Translations under genes and position numbers: made by a program
Assembly (NCBI GenBank): GCA_031548025.1
Contig: JAVBRM010000023.1
Coordinates: 1 to 64,000 of the forward strand
DNA length: 64,000 nt
Direction of reading: 5' to 3'
DNA from: UBA5239 sp031548025
Lineage (GTDB): Bacteria; Verrucomicrobiota; Lentisphaeria; Victivallales; Victivallaceae
Notes under the pieces: generated by a model
What the model was told of the DNA's origin: nothing
Database searches by the model: none
What the model saw: the letters and a program-made list of their open reading frames with translations, nothing else
Shown here: one piece after another, positions 16,824 to 26,010 of the stretch
Layout: each line of letters starts with the position of its first letter
How positions within the stretch are numbered: the first letter of the stretch is position 1

Positions 16824-18272
16824 ATGATCGATCGCAAAAAAATTATGGGCTGCTGGCTGGGCAAAGCTGTCGGCGGCACCCTCGGACAACCCTACGAAGG
16901 ATGCCACGGCCCGCTGGCCCTGAAATTCTACGACCCGATTCCAACCGATATGATTCCCAACGACGACCTCGATCTGCAAGTTCTGTGGGCCTGCGTCCTG
17001 AATGATATGGCCGAACCGGTGATCAGCCGCAAAATACTCGCCCAGGCCTGGCTCGATCATGTTGAGTTTTGTTACGATGAATACGGCATGGCTATCCGCA
17101 ACCTCCGGCTGGGAATTCAGCCGCCGCTGTCGGGAACTTACGACAACTGGTTTAAAGACGGTCTGGGCGCCGCGATTCGCAGCGAAATATGGGCCTGCCT
17201 GGCTCCGGGCAATCCCGAGCTGGCCGCCGCGTATGCTTATGAAGACGCATGCGTCGACCATGTCGGCGACGGTCTTTACGCGGCCCAATTCCTGGCTGCC
17301 GCCGAATGCGTGGCGTTCGTGGAAAGCGACCTCAACAAAATCATCCAAGCCGGCCTGAAAGTAATTCCACGGGACTCCCGGCTGGCCCAGGCGATCCGGG
17401 ACACCATCGCCTGGAATTCCACCAACACCGACACCTTCGAAATCCGAAAAATGATCCTCGACAAATGGGGCAGCGAAAACTTCACCGACGTGGTCATGAA
17501 TATCCCATTCGTCGTACTGGCACTGCTGCACGGCAAAGGCGGTTTTTCACAAACCATCTGCATCGCGGCCAATTGCGGCGAAGACGCCGACTGTACCGCC
17601 GCCACCGTCGGAGCGCTGATGGGAATCGTCAATCCCGACGGCATCAGCGCCGAATGGTTGAAACACATCGGCGACCGCCTGCTGGTCAGCAAAGAAATCA
17701 CCGGAATCAAACCGCCGGCCACTTTGGATGAGTTGACCGACATGATCATCGGCATCGCCGCCAGAAACCCGCAACTTGATAAAGATATCGCCGCGCCATC
17801 CAATGAAAACGACTACCGGATTTCGGCGCGCTGCGGCCTCTTCTCCCCGTGGTTCGCGGCAGACGAAAACCGCTTCCGTCCGGCCCTGCCCGCCAATTAT
17901 ACCGTGCGCGAATTTCCCGGTTCGCGGGGCAGTATCGACGCCTCCGAAGTGCCAGTCAATTCTCTGTACGTAATGGAATTCCGCTTCGAACTGAAGACCA
18001 GACAGGATGTCACCATCATGTTCAACAGTCCCGAAAACACCCGGGTCTGGCTGGACGGCGAATATCTGTTCGGACGCGAAGGCGGCCGCATGGCCCCCAG
18101 CTTCCACCGCTGTCCCCCGAATCAATACAAAAAAATCACCCTCGAAGCCGGCGAACACAAACTCCTGGCCGGCATCGCCCCCTGGACGGATAACCCGAAA
18201 CTCGAATGGGTCATGGGAATCGCCGACCAGAAATCCCGCCTCTGGATCATCGACAATCTGAAATGGCTCTGA
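16824..18272 (+). CDS. ADP-ribosylglycohydrolase-family protein
   Basis: 482 residues. The first ~320 match the ADP-ribosylglycohydrolase/dinitrogenase-reductase-activating fold, with the N-terminal MGCWLGKAVGGTLGQPYE, an acidic metal-site motif NDDLDLQ, and the second metal-site motif EDADCTAATVGALMG. The remaining ~150 residues look like a beta-sandwich, PA14-like module (RVWLDGEYLFG, LEAGEHKLLAGI), unusual for a simple ADP-ribose hydrolase. No signal peptide. A CCGGAG site precedes the ATG. Next to a beta-mannosidase, and with a possible sugar-binding tail, it may act on a glycoside rather than an ADP-ribosylated protein; this is inference. Confidence 0.82.
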   Translation: MIDRKKIMGCWLGKAVGGTLGQPYEGCHGPLALKFYDPIPTDMIPNDDLDLQVLWACVLNDMAEPVISRKILAQAWLDHVEFCYDEYGMAIRNLRLGIQPPLSGTYDNWFKDGLGAAIRSEIWACLAPGNPELAAAYAYEDACVDHVGDGLYAAQFLAAAECVAFVESDLNKIIQAGLKVIPRDSRLAQAIRDTIAWNSTNTDTFEIRKMILDKWGSENFTDVVMNIPFVVLALLHGKGGFSQTICIAANCGEDADCTAATVGALMGIVNPDGISAEWLKHIGDRLLVSKEITGIKPPATLDELTDMIIGIAARNPQLDKDIAAPSNENDYRISARCGLFSPWFAADENRFRPALPANYTVREFPGSRGSIDASEVPVNSLYVMEFRFELKTRQDVTIMFNSPENTRVWLDGEYLFGREGGRMAPSFHRCPPNQYKKITLEAGEHKLLAGIAPWTDNPKLEWVMGIADQKSRLWIIDNLKWL

Positions 18273-18282
18273 TTGAATTATT

Positions 18283-18420
18283 GAATTGGTGAATTGGTGA
18301 ATTGGTGAATTATGGAGAGGTTGTAAGAAATTGTGGTAGCTATTCGGCGAAGCCGGAAGTAAGCAGAGCGCAAGCGCCGCAGGCCCTCAATTCACCAATT
18401 CTCCAATTCTCCAATTCTCT
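18283..18420. repeat. Short element bounded by inverted 8-bp repeat arrays
   Basis: Three and a half copies of GAATTGGT (18283-18311) face four copies of AATTCWCC/AATTCTCT (18389-18420) in inverted orientation, around a ~77-bp G+C-rich core containing GCGCAAGCGC. It lies between two plus-strand genes. It has no coding capacity. It could be a folded RNA end structure or a short non-autonomous repeat. Confidence 0.8.
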
Positions 18421-18501
18421 TAAAAGAACAATCGCGGTATTGCTTTTCTTGGGTTTGGGTATATGATATTAGATCAATATACTACAAATGAGAGTAAGCA
18501 A

Positions 18502-19449
18502 ATGACCAATGCTATAAGAATATTTTATCCGTGTTCCATCGACAATTCCATGCAGCCGGCTACGTTCTTCCGGGCGGAAGGCGATGAGCCCCGCCCCCTG
18601 GTGGTGGCTCTGCATACCTGGAGTACCGATCATACTCAGCCTTGTGAAAATTATTTAAAATGGTGTGCGGCCAAGAATTGGCACATGATTTTTCCGGCAT
18701 TCCGCGGTCCCAATTGTACTCCGGATGGTTGCGGTTCCGAAAAAGTGGTTGCCGATATTGTCGACGCCGTCGCTTTCGTCCGCCAGAGTGCCTCGGTCGA
18801 TGCCGAGCGAATTTACCTGGTCGGCGGTTCCGGCGGCGGTCATTGCGCGTTGCTGGTCGCCGGACGCAAACCGGAATTGTGGGCGGCGGTTTCCTCGTGG
18901 TGCCCGATATCCGATCTGGCGGCCTGGCACCGGGAATGTTTACACAACGGCAATCCGGTTTATTCCGAGCACATCGAACGCGCCTGCGGCGGCAACCCCT
19001 CCAACTCACAGGCCGCGGCTGATGAAGCATGGCAGCGTTCGCCGTTAAAATGGCTCGCCAACGCCGCCAATCTACCAGTTGACATCAATACCGGAATCCA
19101 CGACGGACACAGCGGCAGCGTTCCCGTAACCCATGCCATCAGAGCCTTTAACCTGTTGGCCAAACCGGAAGACCGCATCAGCGAAGAAGACATGAAATAT
19201 ATCGCGGATTCCGAGCATATTCCGAACCATTTTCCCCCGGCGGAACCGGACCCGTCATACGGCGCAAATACCGTGCTTTTCCGCCGGTGCTCGAACAATG
19301 CCAGGCTCACTATTTTCGAAGGCGGCCATGATTTGATTCCGGCCCCGGCCCTACGCTGGCTGGAAAAACAACGGTATCAAAAAGCCCCGGAATGGAGCGT
19401 CGGCCAAGCTCCGGCCAGCGGTACGGCCAATACCGGCCTGGGTCATTGA
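18502..19449 (+). CDS. Alpha/beta hydrolase, prolyl-oligopeptidase/esterase type
   Basis: 315 residues from ATG 18502; an in-frame ATG at 18463 falls within a possible -10 region and is less likely. The nucleophile S110 sits in GGSGGGH, and HTWSTDH near the N-terminus forms the oxyanion-region strand. A C-terminal GGHD supplies the likely catalytic His. No signal peptide. Its stop overlaps the convergent AraC gene by seven bases. Likely a cytoplasmic carbohydrate esterase or peptidase; substrate unknown. Confidence 0.85.
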   Translation: MTNAIRIFYPCSIDNSMQPATFFRAEGDEPRPLVVALHTWSTDHTQPCENYLKWCAAKNWHMIFPAFRGPNCTPDGCGSEKVVADIVDAVAFVRQSASVDAERIYLVGGSGGGHCALLVAGRKPELWAAVSSWCPISDLAAWHRECLHNGNPVYSEHIERACGGNPSNSQAAADEAWQRSPLKWLANAANLPVDINTGIHDGHSGSVPVTHAIRAFNLLAKPEDRISEEDMKYIADSEHIPNHFPPAEPDPSYGANTVLFRRCSNNARLTIFEGGHDLIPAPALRWLEKQRYQKAPEWSVGQAPASGTANTGLGH

Positions 19450-20264
19450 TCTGCTGGAAAATTCCGAAAACGCTTGCGGAATTCATTGGGGGTAAAGCCG
19501 ATTTTCCGTGCGAATGCCTTGGAAAAATAGTGTGCCGAACTCAAACCGCTGTTTGCGGCGATTTCGGCGATGGAGTAAGAGGTGGAACTCAGCATCTCGA
19601 CGGCATTCTTCATGCGGCAGGAGATGATGTAATTTGAGATGCTGATCCCGTAGGTTTTCCGGAAAGCGCGGCTGAGGCTTCCGCGATGCATACCCGCATT
19701 GGCGGCAAGTTGCTCCACCGAAAGGGCCGAATCGCCGTAATTCTCATCGATATAGGATTTGATCTCGGAAATATCCTCATTCGGCTTTGCTTCCTCGGTA
19801 TCGCCGCCCGAAATCAGGGCCAGGATCTTGAATGCGGTGGCAAGCGCACTCAGGCGATGCTTGTCCCCATGAAGCTCGATGTCCGTTTCAATCATCCGAA
19901 AAAGATGGCGCGGACAAATCCCCGCCTTATTCAATCCCGGCTTGATTCTCAGCAGCTCAAAAAACTTCTTGCAATCCCATCCGGCAACCGTCAACCAGCA
20001 ATAATGAAAGCGGTTTTGCGGCATGTAATCATGGAGCGTTCCCGGAGGATAATACCAGGCATGGCCCGGGCGCAGAATAAACTTCTGTTTCCCCTGATAA
20101 AAGATTCCCTGCCCGTCAACGGGCCAGAATATCTCTCCGAAATCAACCTGCTTGCGTGACTCCCGGTCGGGCGGGTACAAGACAAAATCACCATAACTTC
20201 TCACATAGAGATTCATGGATTTTTCGGCGCCCCAATAATACTTTACGTGTCTGATTGATTCCAC
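19443..20264 (-). CDS. AraC-family transcriptional regulator
   Basis: 273 residues. An AraC-type cupin arm and sensor domain (PGHAWYYPPGTLHDY) is followed by a double helix-turn-helix C-terminus (SIAEIAANSGLSSAHYFSKAF, then FTPNEFRKRFRN). It diverges from the GH2/GH42-like/pseudopilin gene set at 20407 and is the probable activator of that set. Its 3' end overlaps the convergent hydrolase gene. Confidence 0.92.
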   Translation of the reverse strand: MESIRHVKYYWGAEKSMNLYVRSYGDFVLYPPDRESRKQVDFGEIFWPVDGQGIFYQGKQKFILRPGHAWYYPPGTLHDYMPQNRFHYCWLTVAGWDCKKFFELLRIKPGLNKAGICPRHLFRMIETDIELHGDKHRLSALATAFKILALISGGDTEEAKPNEDISEIKSYIDENYGDSALSVEQLAANAGMHRGSLSRAFRKTYGISISNYIISCRMKNAVEMLSSTSYSIAEIAANSGLSSAHYFSKAFARKIGFTPNEFRKRFRNFPADQ

Positions 20265-20301
20265 AGTTTTAAATATACCCTTACCTGTTACATTTTTACC
20301 G

Positions 20302-20330
20302 TTGTTATTTTTATTCGGATCAGTTATAAT
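20302..20330 (+). promoter_or_regulatory. Promoter of GH2/GH42-like operon
   Basis: TTGTTA (20302-20307), a 17-base spacer and a perfect TATAAT (20325-20330). A repeated TGTTA/T-rich element (20286-20298 and 20303-20315) overlaps the -35 and could be an AraC-type half-site pair. Confidence 0.5.
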
Positions 20331-20406
20331 ATAATGTAAATCGATTAAATTGTCAACTTTTAATAGATAAATGCGATCCGCTCAGGATTCAGATTATGGA
20401 GTTTTT

Positions 20407-22053
20407 ATGTGCGACAAAAAGGTATTGAATGGAATTTGGGATTTCTTTTACAGCGGCCTGGAAGAGCCGGAATTCCCGCTTGATTTTTCGGAGGTCATGC
20501 CCGTTCCCGGATGTTTTGACCTGATGGAACCGTACTGCGGAAAAAGAGGATACGCCGTCTACCGGTGTTTCGTCCATACTGCGGGCAAGGTCCGGTTGTT
20601 TATCGACGGATTGGGAATTTCCGCCCGAATTCTTTGGGATCGGAAATGCATCGGAGAATGCAAATACGCCTACATGCCCGAAGAATTCATTTTTGATGCC
20701 GGCGACGAAGGCAGACATGAACTCGTCATCGTAATCGACAACCGTTACAATGAGGCATTTCATCCGAATTTCGATTTCTACGGATACGGCGGAATCTATG
20801 GAGATGTGTTTATCGAAAGAATCTCCGTGGATTCAATCACCGAAGTCCTGATCTCCACGGAAGACTATACCACGGGCACCGTCCGGGTACGCGCCGAAGC
20901 CGCAAACGGGTATTCCGGTCCGGTTAGCCTCTCTTTCGACTCCGGGGCGGAAACGGTATGTCGTTTTGAACAGGGTAAATTGGATTGCCGCCTGGAGGTG
21001 CCCGGTTTCCGGCTCTGGAATACGGATGTGCCGAATTTACACCAGCTCACGCTCCGCACAGCAACGGACGAGCGGACCGAAATATTTGGAATCCGTAAAT
21101 TTCACACGGAAGGACGGCGGATTTTCCTGAACGGAAAACCATTGAAGTTGTTCGGATACAACCGTCACGAAAGCCATCCGGCCTTTGGCGCGGCGAGTCC
21201 GGTTCAACAAATGGCGATTGACCTTCGCCTGCTGAAAGATCAGGGCGGAAACTTTATCAGGGGCAGCCATTATCCACAGCGGCGTTCTTTCCTCGAACTG
21301 TGCGACCGGATGGGAATCCTGGTCTGGGAAGAAACCCTGGGCTGGGGTAACAAGCCGCCGGAACTTCATTCACCGGAATTCCTCGCTTCCCAGCGTGAAC
21401 AAGCGGAAAAAATGACGCGCGCCGGCTTCAACCATCCCTGTATCATGTTCCGCGGGTTCCTGAACGAAAACGACTGCACCCTGGAAGAAACACGTTCCGT
21501 CATCCAAGCACTCTACGATGGCATCCGCGCAATCGACGAACACTGCCTGATTTCCTTCTCATCCAACAAATACGAAAAGGATGTCTGTACGGACCTGGTC
21601 GACGTCGTTTCGATGAACCCATACCCCGGGTGGTATGATTCCTCCTTCGACAATATTTCGACGGTTGATCGGGTGCAAACCAGGCTGAGGAAACTTTCGG
21701 ATGCCTTGCCCAAAGACAAACCGTTCCTGATCACGGAAATCGGCTGTGAAGCCTTGTACGGCTTCCGCGATCCGCTGAAAACCCGTTGGACGGAAGAATA
21801 CCAAGCTCAAGTACTGACGGAAGTTTGCGATTACGTTTTCTCCGGAGACGATTGCGCGGGCGTAGCCATCTGGCAGTTTACCGACACCCGTTCCTATGTC
21901 AATGGACCCGGCATATATGCCCGGGCCCGCGGCTTCAACAACAAAGGCGTCCTGGACGAATACCGGAGGCCGAAACTCGCCTGGTACGCCCTGAAACAAT
22001 TCTTAACGGAAAAATCCAAAACAACCACAAACAGCGGGGAAATAAGGCTGTGA
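20407..22053 (+). CDS. GH2 beta-galactosidase/beta-glucuronidase-like enzyme
   Basis: 548 residues from ATG 20407, selected for the TGGAG site just upstream; the in-frame ATG at 20371 lacks one. It has the compact three-domain GH2 layout. Acid/base E354 (GFLNENDC) and nucleophile E444 (LITEIGCEALYG) are both present, and FNHPCIMFRGFLNE is typical of beta-glucuronidase/beta-galactosidase relatives. No signal peptide, so cytoplasmic. Its TGA overlaps the next ATG (ATGA at 22050-22053), indicating translational coupling with the GH42-like gene. Substrate is not decided by the sequence. Confidence 0.9.
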   Translation: MCDKKVLNGIWDFFYSGLEEPEFPLDFSEVMPVPGCFDLMEPYCGKRGYAVYRCFVHTAGKVRLFIDGLGISARILWDRKCIGECKYAYMPEEFIFDAGDEGRHELVIVIDNRYNEAFHPNFDFYGYGGIYGDVFIERISVDSITEVLISTEDYTTGTVRVRAEAANGYSGPVSLSFDSGAETVCRFEQGKLDCRLEVPGFRLWNTDVPNLHQLTLRTATDERTEIFGIRKFHTEGRRIFLNGKPLKLFGYNRHESHPAFGAASPVQQMAIDLRLLKDQGGNFIRGSHYPQRRSFLELCDRMGILVWEETLGWGNKPPELHSPEFLASQREQAEKMTRAGFNHPCIMFRGFLNENDCTLEETRSVIQALYDGIRAIDEHCLISFSSNKYEKDVCTDLVDVVSMNPYPGWYDSSFDNISTVDRVQTRLRKLSDALPKDKPFLITEIGCEALYGFRDPLKTRWTEEYQAQVLTEVCDYVFSGDDCAGVAIWQFTDTRSYVNGPGIYARARGFNNKGVLDEYRRPKLAWYALKQFLTEKSKTTTNSGEIRL

Positions 22054-24797
22054 TGAAAAGAACATATGGCATTTTGTTTTTGCTGTTCGGGTTGGCATTG
22101 AGCATATATTGTGACGAGCCAACTGCCCTGCAGTATTCGATGAAGCCCGAAAGCTGGCGAATTTCCGGGAAGAACCTGACGATTGAGCCGTTATCCGGCG
22201 ACCGGCTCAAGATCGTCTATTCCGGTGGAAACGATTCCGCCACACTGACGGTTGCCGAACCGGTGCATACCGCCAAGCCCGGTGATCACATCCGGGCGGC
22301 CGGGCGTTACCGGATTGTCCAAAGCGAATACGGCAGTATGTTGCGATTCAAACTGAACTCCATTGCCCAACAGCCCGTACTCACCATGTCCGGAAATCGT
22401 TTCCAGAAGCCGACAGCTCAAAGCAAACCGGTGGCCGAGGCGGATCGCTTCGATTTTTCCGTTCCAGCCCAAGCAGGGGCATCCTATGTCTTCAATATGA
22501 TGTTTTACGGCAACCCGCAAACCGTTATTCTGGAGGAGGTCAAAGTATCCAGCCAGGAAATAGTCCGAAAAGGCAGACCTCAGTTTTCACCGGAGAAACG
22601 GGAATACGACCGGGAAAAGGTTGAGGCTTCGCTGGCCTCCATGAATCCGGTCAAATACGAATTGCGCACACATCCCAACCGGGTGGAATTATGGCTTGAC
22701 GGCAAAGCGGTTTCCCCGGCAATTTACAGGCGTGGACCGCATTATCCGCAATGGTCGCGCTATGGGTTGTTCCGGGACGCGGGGATCGATCTCTGCTATT
22801 TCTTTGCTTTCCTCAATAAAGCGTCGGAAACCCATAAGATGAATATCGGCAATCTGTGGTTGGGCAAAGACCGCTACGATTTTTCCAAAGTAGCGGATGA
22901 ACTGCGCGTTATTCATTCGATCAATCCTCGCGCAAGAGTGATTGTCATCCTGGGCATTGAAGCCTATGAGGGCTGGGATAAGGATTATCCGGAAGCGGTC
23001 TTCACAAATGCCAAGGGAGAAAAAGGATATGGATTGACTACCGCCAAGATGGTTTTTTACGGCAAACGCGCAGAAGAAGAACGTAACAAAAAATGGAATG
23101 AGGAGTTCTTCGCGGTTCCATCCAATTCCAGTGAAGAATTCAAGAATGAAGTCACCAAAGCGGCCGGGGCGTTCACCCGTTTTCTGGAAGCCGATCCGGC
23201 GGGAAAAATCGTCTGCGGCATCCATGTCGTCGGCGGTGCCGACGGCCAATTCTTTCCCCTTGACCGGGATGGTACCAGGGGAGAAGATCACAGCCCCGCG
23301 AACAAGCGCGCCTGGCAGGTATATTTACGCAGAATATATGGAAATGATATTGCAGAATTGCGCCGGGCCTGGGGTATCGACGCGGCCGATTTCGACCAGC
23401 CGGGAATTCCGGACAATCGCGAACGCGGCAATGATAACAGCGGAGTCCAGCCGTCGCAGCGCGGACGTGATTATAATCATTTTCTTTCCAGCGCCATGGC
23501 AGACCTTCGCCTGGCGATTTTCCGGGCTATCAAAGAAAATTCGCATGGACGCTTGATGACCGGCGCTTATTATCCGCCGGGAACCTCCGGGAATTATGAT
23601 ATCGAAAGAATGCTGAATTCACCCGATGTCGATTTTCTCATTGATATTCAACGCGTGACGCCCGCCGGATCATTTATGCTGCGCAATAAACTCTATATCG
23701 GAGAAGTGGATATGCGGGTTCCGGACATCATGACTCCAATCGGCAACTACATATTCAACCGGGTATGTTTTGAAAACATCGTCCGTCAAACCGTTTCCAA
23801 TATTGTGCAGCGTGAAGGCGGAATGTTTCATCTTTTCGATATTGGCGAAGCGTTCTATTCCAACCCGGAAACAGTCCGCTTTTTTGGCAAGCTCCGTAGC
23901 GAACTTGATGCCTCACTCGATGGGGAACTGGCCATTGAACCGGAAATTGCGGTCTTCAACGATTATTCCATGCTCGCCGGTTGTTCTTACCGTTCCGCCG
24001 ACCACTTATGGCGTCTCTCTCAATATTCCATGCGCCACGTGCTTGAACACAGCGGCATTCCATTCCAAGCCTATATGGCCGCAGATGCCTTGAATCCGGC
24101 GTTGCGGTTGCCCAAAATACTGTTTTTTCCGCTGATTCCTGATTTTTCACCGGAGGAACTCGCCACCCTGCGGACTCGTGCGAAGGCTGCCGGATCACTG
24201 ATTGTCTGGGGGTATTACCGCCCGTTCCGGACCGGACCTTCCGCTACGTTCGGCGGATACGAGCTCCACTATCCCCCAAAAAATGCATTGTCGCCATTGC
24301 GGATTGCCGATGCCGAGAATACCGGCATGGCGCTGGAAACAATTATCGGCGAAAGCTATACTGTATCCGGAATCAATGGCGACTTTACCGCGTTTTATGA
24401 AACTCCGGCCCGAATCGCAGTCCGCTCCGGCGACAAAGTATTGGCGTTTTATTCCAATGACCGTACCCCCGGAATGATCTTGCGCGAAGAAAATGGAATT
24501 CGGGAAATCATCAATGCCGCCCCCGGCGCTTTCTCGCCTCAATTTTTCCGGCATCTGGCCAAACGGGTCGGAGCTCAGATTCTGAACGAAAATGACCAGC
24601 TGGTCGTAATGGCGGAAAACGGCATGTTATCTGTATTCTGTGAACGCGGCGGCAATATCGAGGTAACTATTCCGAAGGGGTTCAAAATCGTTTCATGCCT
24701 GACCGGTCATAAATACCTCGTCACTGGAAATAAGTTACAATTTGAGGCCGGACTCGACAATGAAACGATTTTCTTCAAGTTGGTAAAAATCAAATAA
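22053..24797 (+). CDS. Secreted GH42-like (clan GH-A) glycosidase, atypical
   Basis: 914 residues starting at the overlapped ATG 22053; the reading frame is open further upstream but within the GH2 gene. A signal peptide (MKRTYGILFLLFGLALS, then YC) is present. An N-terminal sandwich of ~200 residues is followed by a TIM barrel resembling beta-galactosidase GH42 (YLRRIYGNDIAELRRAWG). Where GH42 has the QxDNE acid/base, this protein has VVGGADGQFF, without Glu. A candidate nucleophile is the Glu in LYIGEVDMR. The C-terminus contains an amidotransferase-like and a small beta domain. Either a divergent family or a changed mechanism. Confidence 0.72.
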   Translation: MKRTYGILFLLFGLALSIYCDEPTALQYSMKPESWRISGKNLTIEPLSGDRLKIVYSGGNDSATLTVAEPVHTAKPGDHIRAAGRYRIVQSEYGSMLRFKLNSIAQQPVLTMSGNRFQKPTAQSKPVAEADRFDFSVPAQAGASYVFNMMFYGNPQTVILEEVKVSSQEIVRKGRPQFSPEKREYDREKVEASLASMNPVKYELRTHPNRVELWLDGKAVSPAIYRRGPHYPQWSRYGLFRDAGIDLCYFFAFLNKASETHKMNIGNLWLGKDRYDFSKVADELRVIHSINPRARVIVILGIEAYEGWDKDYPEAVFTNAKGEKGYGLTTAKMVFYGKRAEEERNKKWNEEFFAVPSNSSEEFKNEVTKAAGAFTRFLEADPAGKIVCGIHVVGGADGQFFPLDRDGTRGEDHSPANKRAWQVYLRRIYGNDIAELRRAWGIDAADFDQPGIPDNRERGNDNSGVQPSQRGRDYNHFLSSAMADLRLAIFRAIKENSHGRLMTGAYYPPGTSGNYDIERMLNSPDVDFLIDIQRVTPAGSFMLRNKLYIGEVDMRVPDIMTPIGNYIFNRVCFENIVRQTVSNIVQREGGMFHLFDIGEAFYSNPETVRFFGKLRSELDASLDGELAIEPEIAVFNDYSMLAGCSYRSADHLWRLSQYSMRHVLEHSGIPFQAYMAADALNPALRLPKILFFPLIPDFSPEELATLRTRAKAAGSLIVWGYYRPFRTGPSATFGGYELHYPPKNALSPLRIADAENTGMALETIIGESYTVSGINGDFTAFYETPARIAVRSGDKVLAFYSNDRTPGMILREENGIREIINAAPGAFSPQFFRHLAKRVGAQILNENDQLVVMAENGMLSVFCERGGNIEVTIPKGFKIVSCLTGHKYLVTGNKLQFEAGLDNETIFFKLVKIK

Positions 24798-24813
24798 AAG
24801 CGGAGAACGGAAA

Positions 24814-25524
24814 ATGAAACATCACAGTATTTTTACACTCATTGAACTCCTGGTAGTGATTGCGATCATTGCAGTACTGGCCGCAATGTTGCTTCCCGCG
24901 CTCAACAAGGCTCGTGAAAAAGCCAGAGCCATCAATTGCCAGAGCAATCTCAGGCAAATCGGCGGCGCGCTTCATTCGTATTGCGGTGACTATGACGATT
25001 ATCTTCCGCGTTACTATTACAAAAACGAGGATGATAAGAGTGTCACCTGGGGAACGGAACTCTGCAACAGCTACATGGCCAGGATACCGAAAAACTTTGC
25101 CTGTCCCTCTCACCTCAAAGCCTACACCGCTGACGCCATCGCCTGGAGCAGTACCTACAAACGCTATCATATCGGAAGCTACAGCTCTTACGGCCTGAAC
25201 TGGCGCGCGGTCGGCTCCGACATATGGTATGGCGACGGATACGGCCACTGCAAAGCCACAAGGCTGAAATATCCGTCCTCGTTGTTCGCAGCCATGGATT
25301 CCGAAATTCCTTCGGATTTAACCCTGGGGGCATACGCCGTGCTTTCCTATGAAAAAGATGATAACGGCAGACCGAACGTCCTTCGTCATTCCCGCAGCGT
25401 CAATATTTTATATGCAGACGGTCATACCAACGGCATCGCAGTCAGTCATCTACGCGTCTATAGCGCTGACGCTTTGGGCGACAGATATACGAAACCCCAG
25501 AACTGGGAAGGCGGGGGCCTTTAG
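24814..25524 (+). CDS. Pseudopilin-like H-X9-DG protein (copy 2)
   Basis: 236 residues. Leader MKHHSI, then FTLIELLVVIAIIAVLAAML, the pilin-type transmembrane start with Glu at position 5. The C-terminus has HSRSVNILYADG, a full H-X9-DG. The residue before the predicted cleavage point is Ile instead of Gly. It lies 16 bp after the secreted GH42-like gene and ends the operon before a strong terminator. Function unknown; association with the exported enzyme is inferred from position. Confidence 0.9.
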   Translation: MKHHSIFTLIELLVVIAIIAVLAAMLLPALNKAREKARAINCQSNLRQIGGALHSYCGDYDDYLPRYYYKNEDDKSVTWGTELCNSYMARIPKNFACPSHLKAYTADAIAWSSTYKRYHIGSYSSYGLNWRAVGSDIWYGDGYGHCKATRLKYPSSLFAAMDSEIPSDLTLGAYAVLSYEKDDNGRPNVLRHSRSVNILYADGHTNGIAVSHLRVYSADALGDRYTKPQNWEGGGL

Positions 25525-25542
25525 AATCGGAAAAAATTCACA

Positions 25543-25571
25543 GGCTGCCGGGTTGGTTCGGCAGCCTTTTT
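25543..25571 (+). terminator. Intrinsic terminator
   Basis: A perfect 8-bp stem GGCTGCCG/CGGCAGCC with an 8-base loop is followed by TTTTT, 18 bp after the pseudopilin stop. Confidence 0.9.
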
Positions 25572-25581
25572 CGATTTGAGA

Positions 25582-25803
25582 TTAGGCAGGAGAGAGGTTG
25601 CTTTCTTCGATTTTCACGGCAAAACGAGGCACGTTGGCTCCGGCTTCGCCTTTGAAACTCTGGCCCTGGTTCGGATAGGTGCACTCCGGACACCGCCATT
25701 GATAACTTCCCTGGAATTTTTTGGCCGCACGATAACCGCAAAAGAGTTTTCGCTTATCGCCGCAACGCTCACATGCACGTTCACTGATAAGATACTTATC
25801 CAT
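25582..25803 (-). CDS. Small zinc-ribbon protein
   Basis: 73 residues from ATG 25803, which has an excellent GGGAGGA site five bases upstream; an upstream in-frame ATG lacks one. Two Cys pairs, CERC and CPEC, are spaced about 27 residues apart, the pattern of a zinc ribbon, and they are followed by a polar tail. It converges on the pseudopilin operon across the terminator. No specific function can be named. Confidence 0.75.
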   Translation of the reverse strand: MDKYLISERACERCGDKRKLFCGYRAAKKFQGSYQWRCPECTYPNQGQSFKGEAGANVPRFAVKIEESNLSPA

Positions 25804-25848
25804 AATTCCTCCCGTAGTTATATTTTTTTTATAGTTACCCCTCCTCAC

Positions 25849-26010
25849 AAGGTAACTAACACTAATATAGCCTACTTTTAAATTAATGCAAGCATTTATC
25901 AGTAGTAAGGAAAAAGTAGTAAGTAATCAGGAAGGAGAGGGCTTGGAGCGACTTGTCCGCCGTAGCCTTGGCGAAGGTGGAAGCGAATCTACTCTTTCCT
26001 CTTTCCCCTT
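25849..26010. other. Intergenic stretch with a low-complexity inverted pattern
   Basis: Purine-rich AGTAGTAAG repeats (25903-25930) face pyrimidine-rich CTACTCTTTCC-type sequence (about 25990-26030) around a core with TCCGCCGTAGC (25956-25966). The same 11-mer occurs at 13035-13045 beside the truncated GNAT. No gene is supported here. Confidence 0.5.

Noticed and set aside
18283..18420. 8-bp arrays as a CRISPR or origin
   Set aside because: Units are too short, spacers are absent, and no replication or Cas gene is near.
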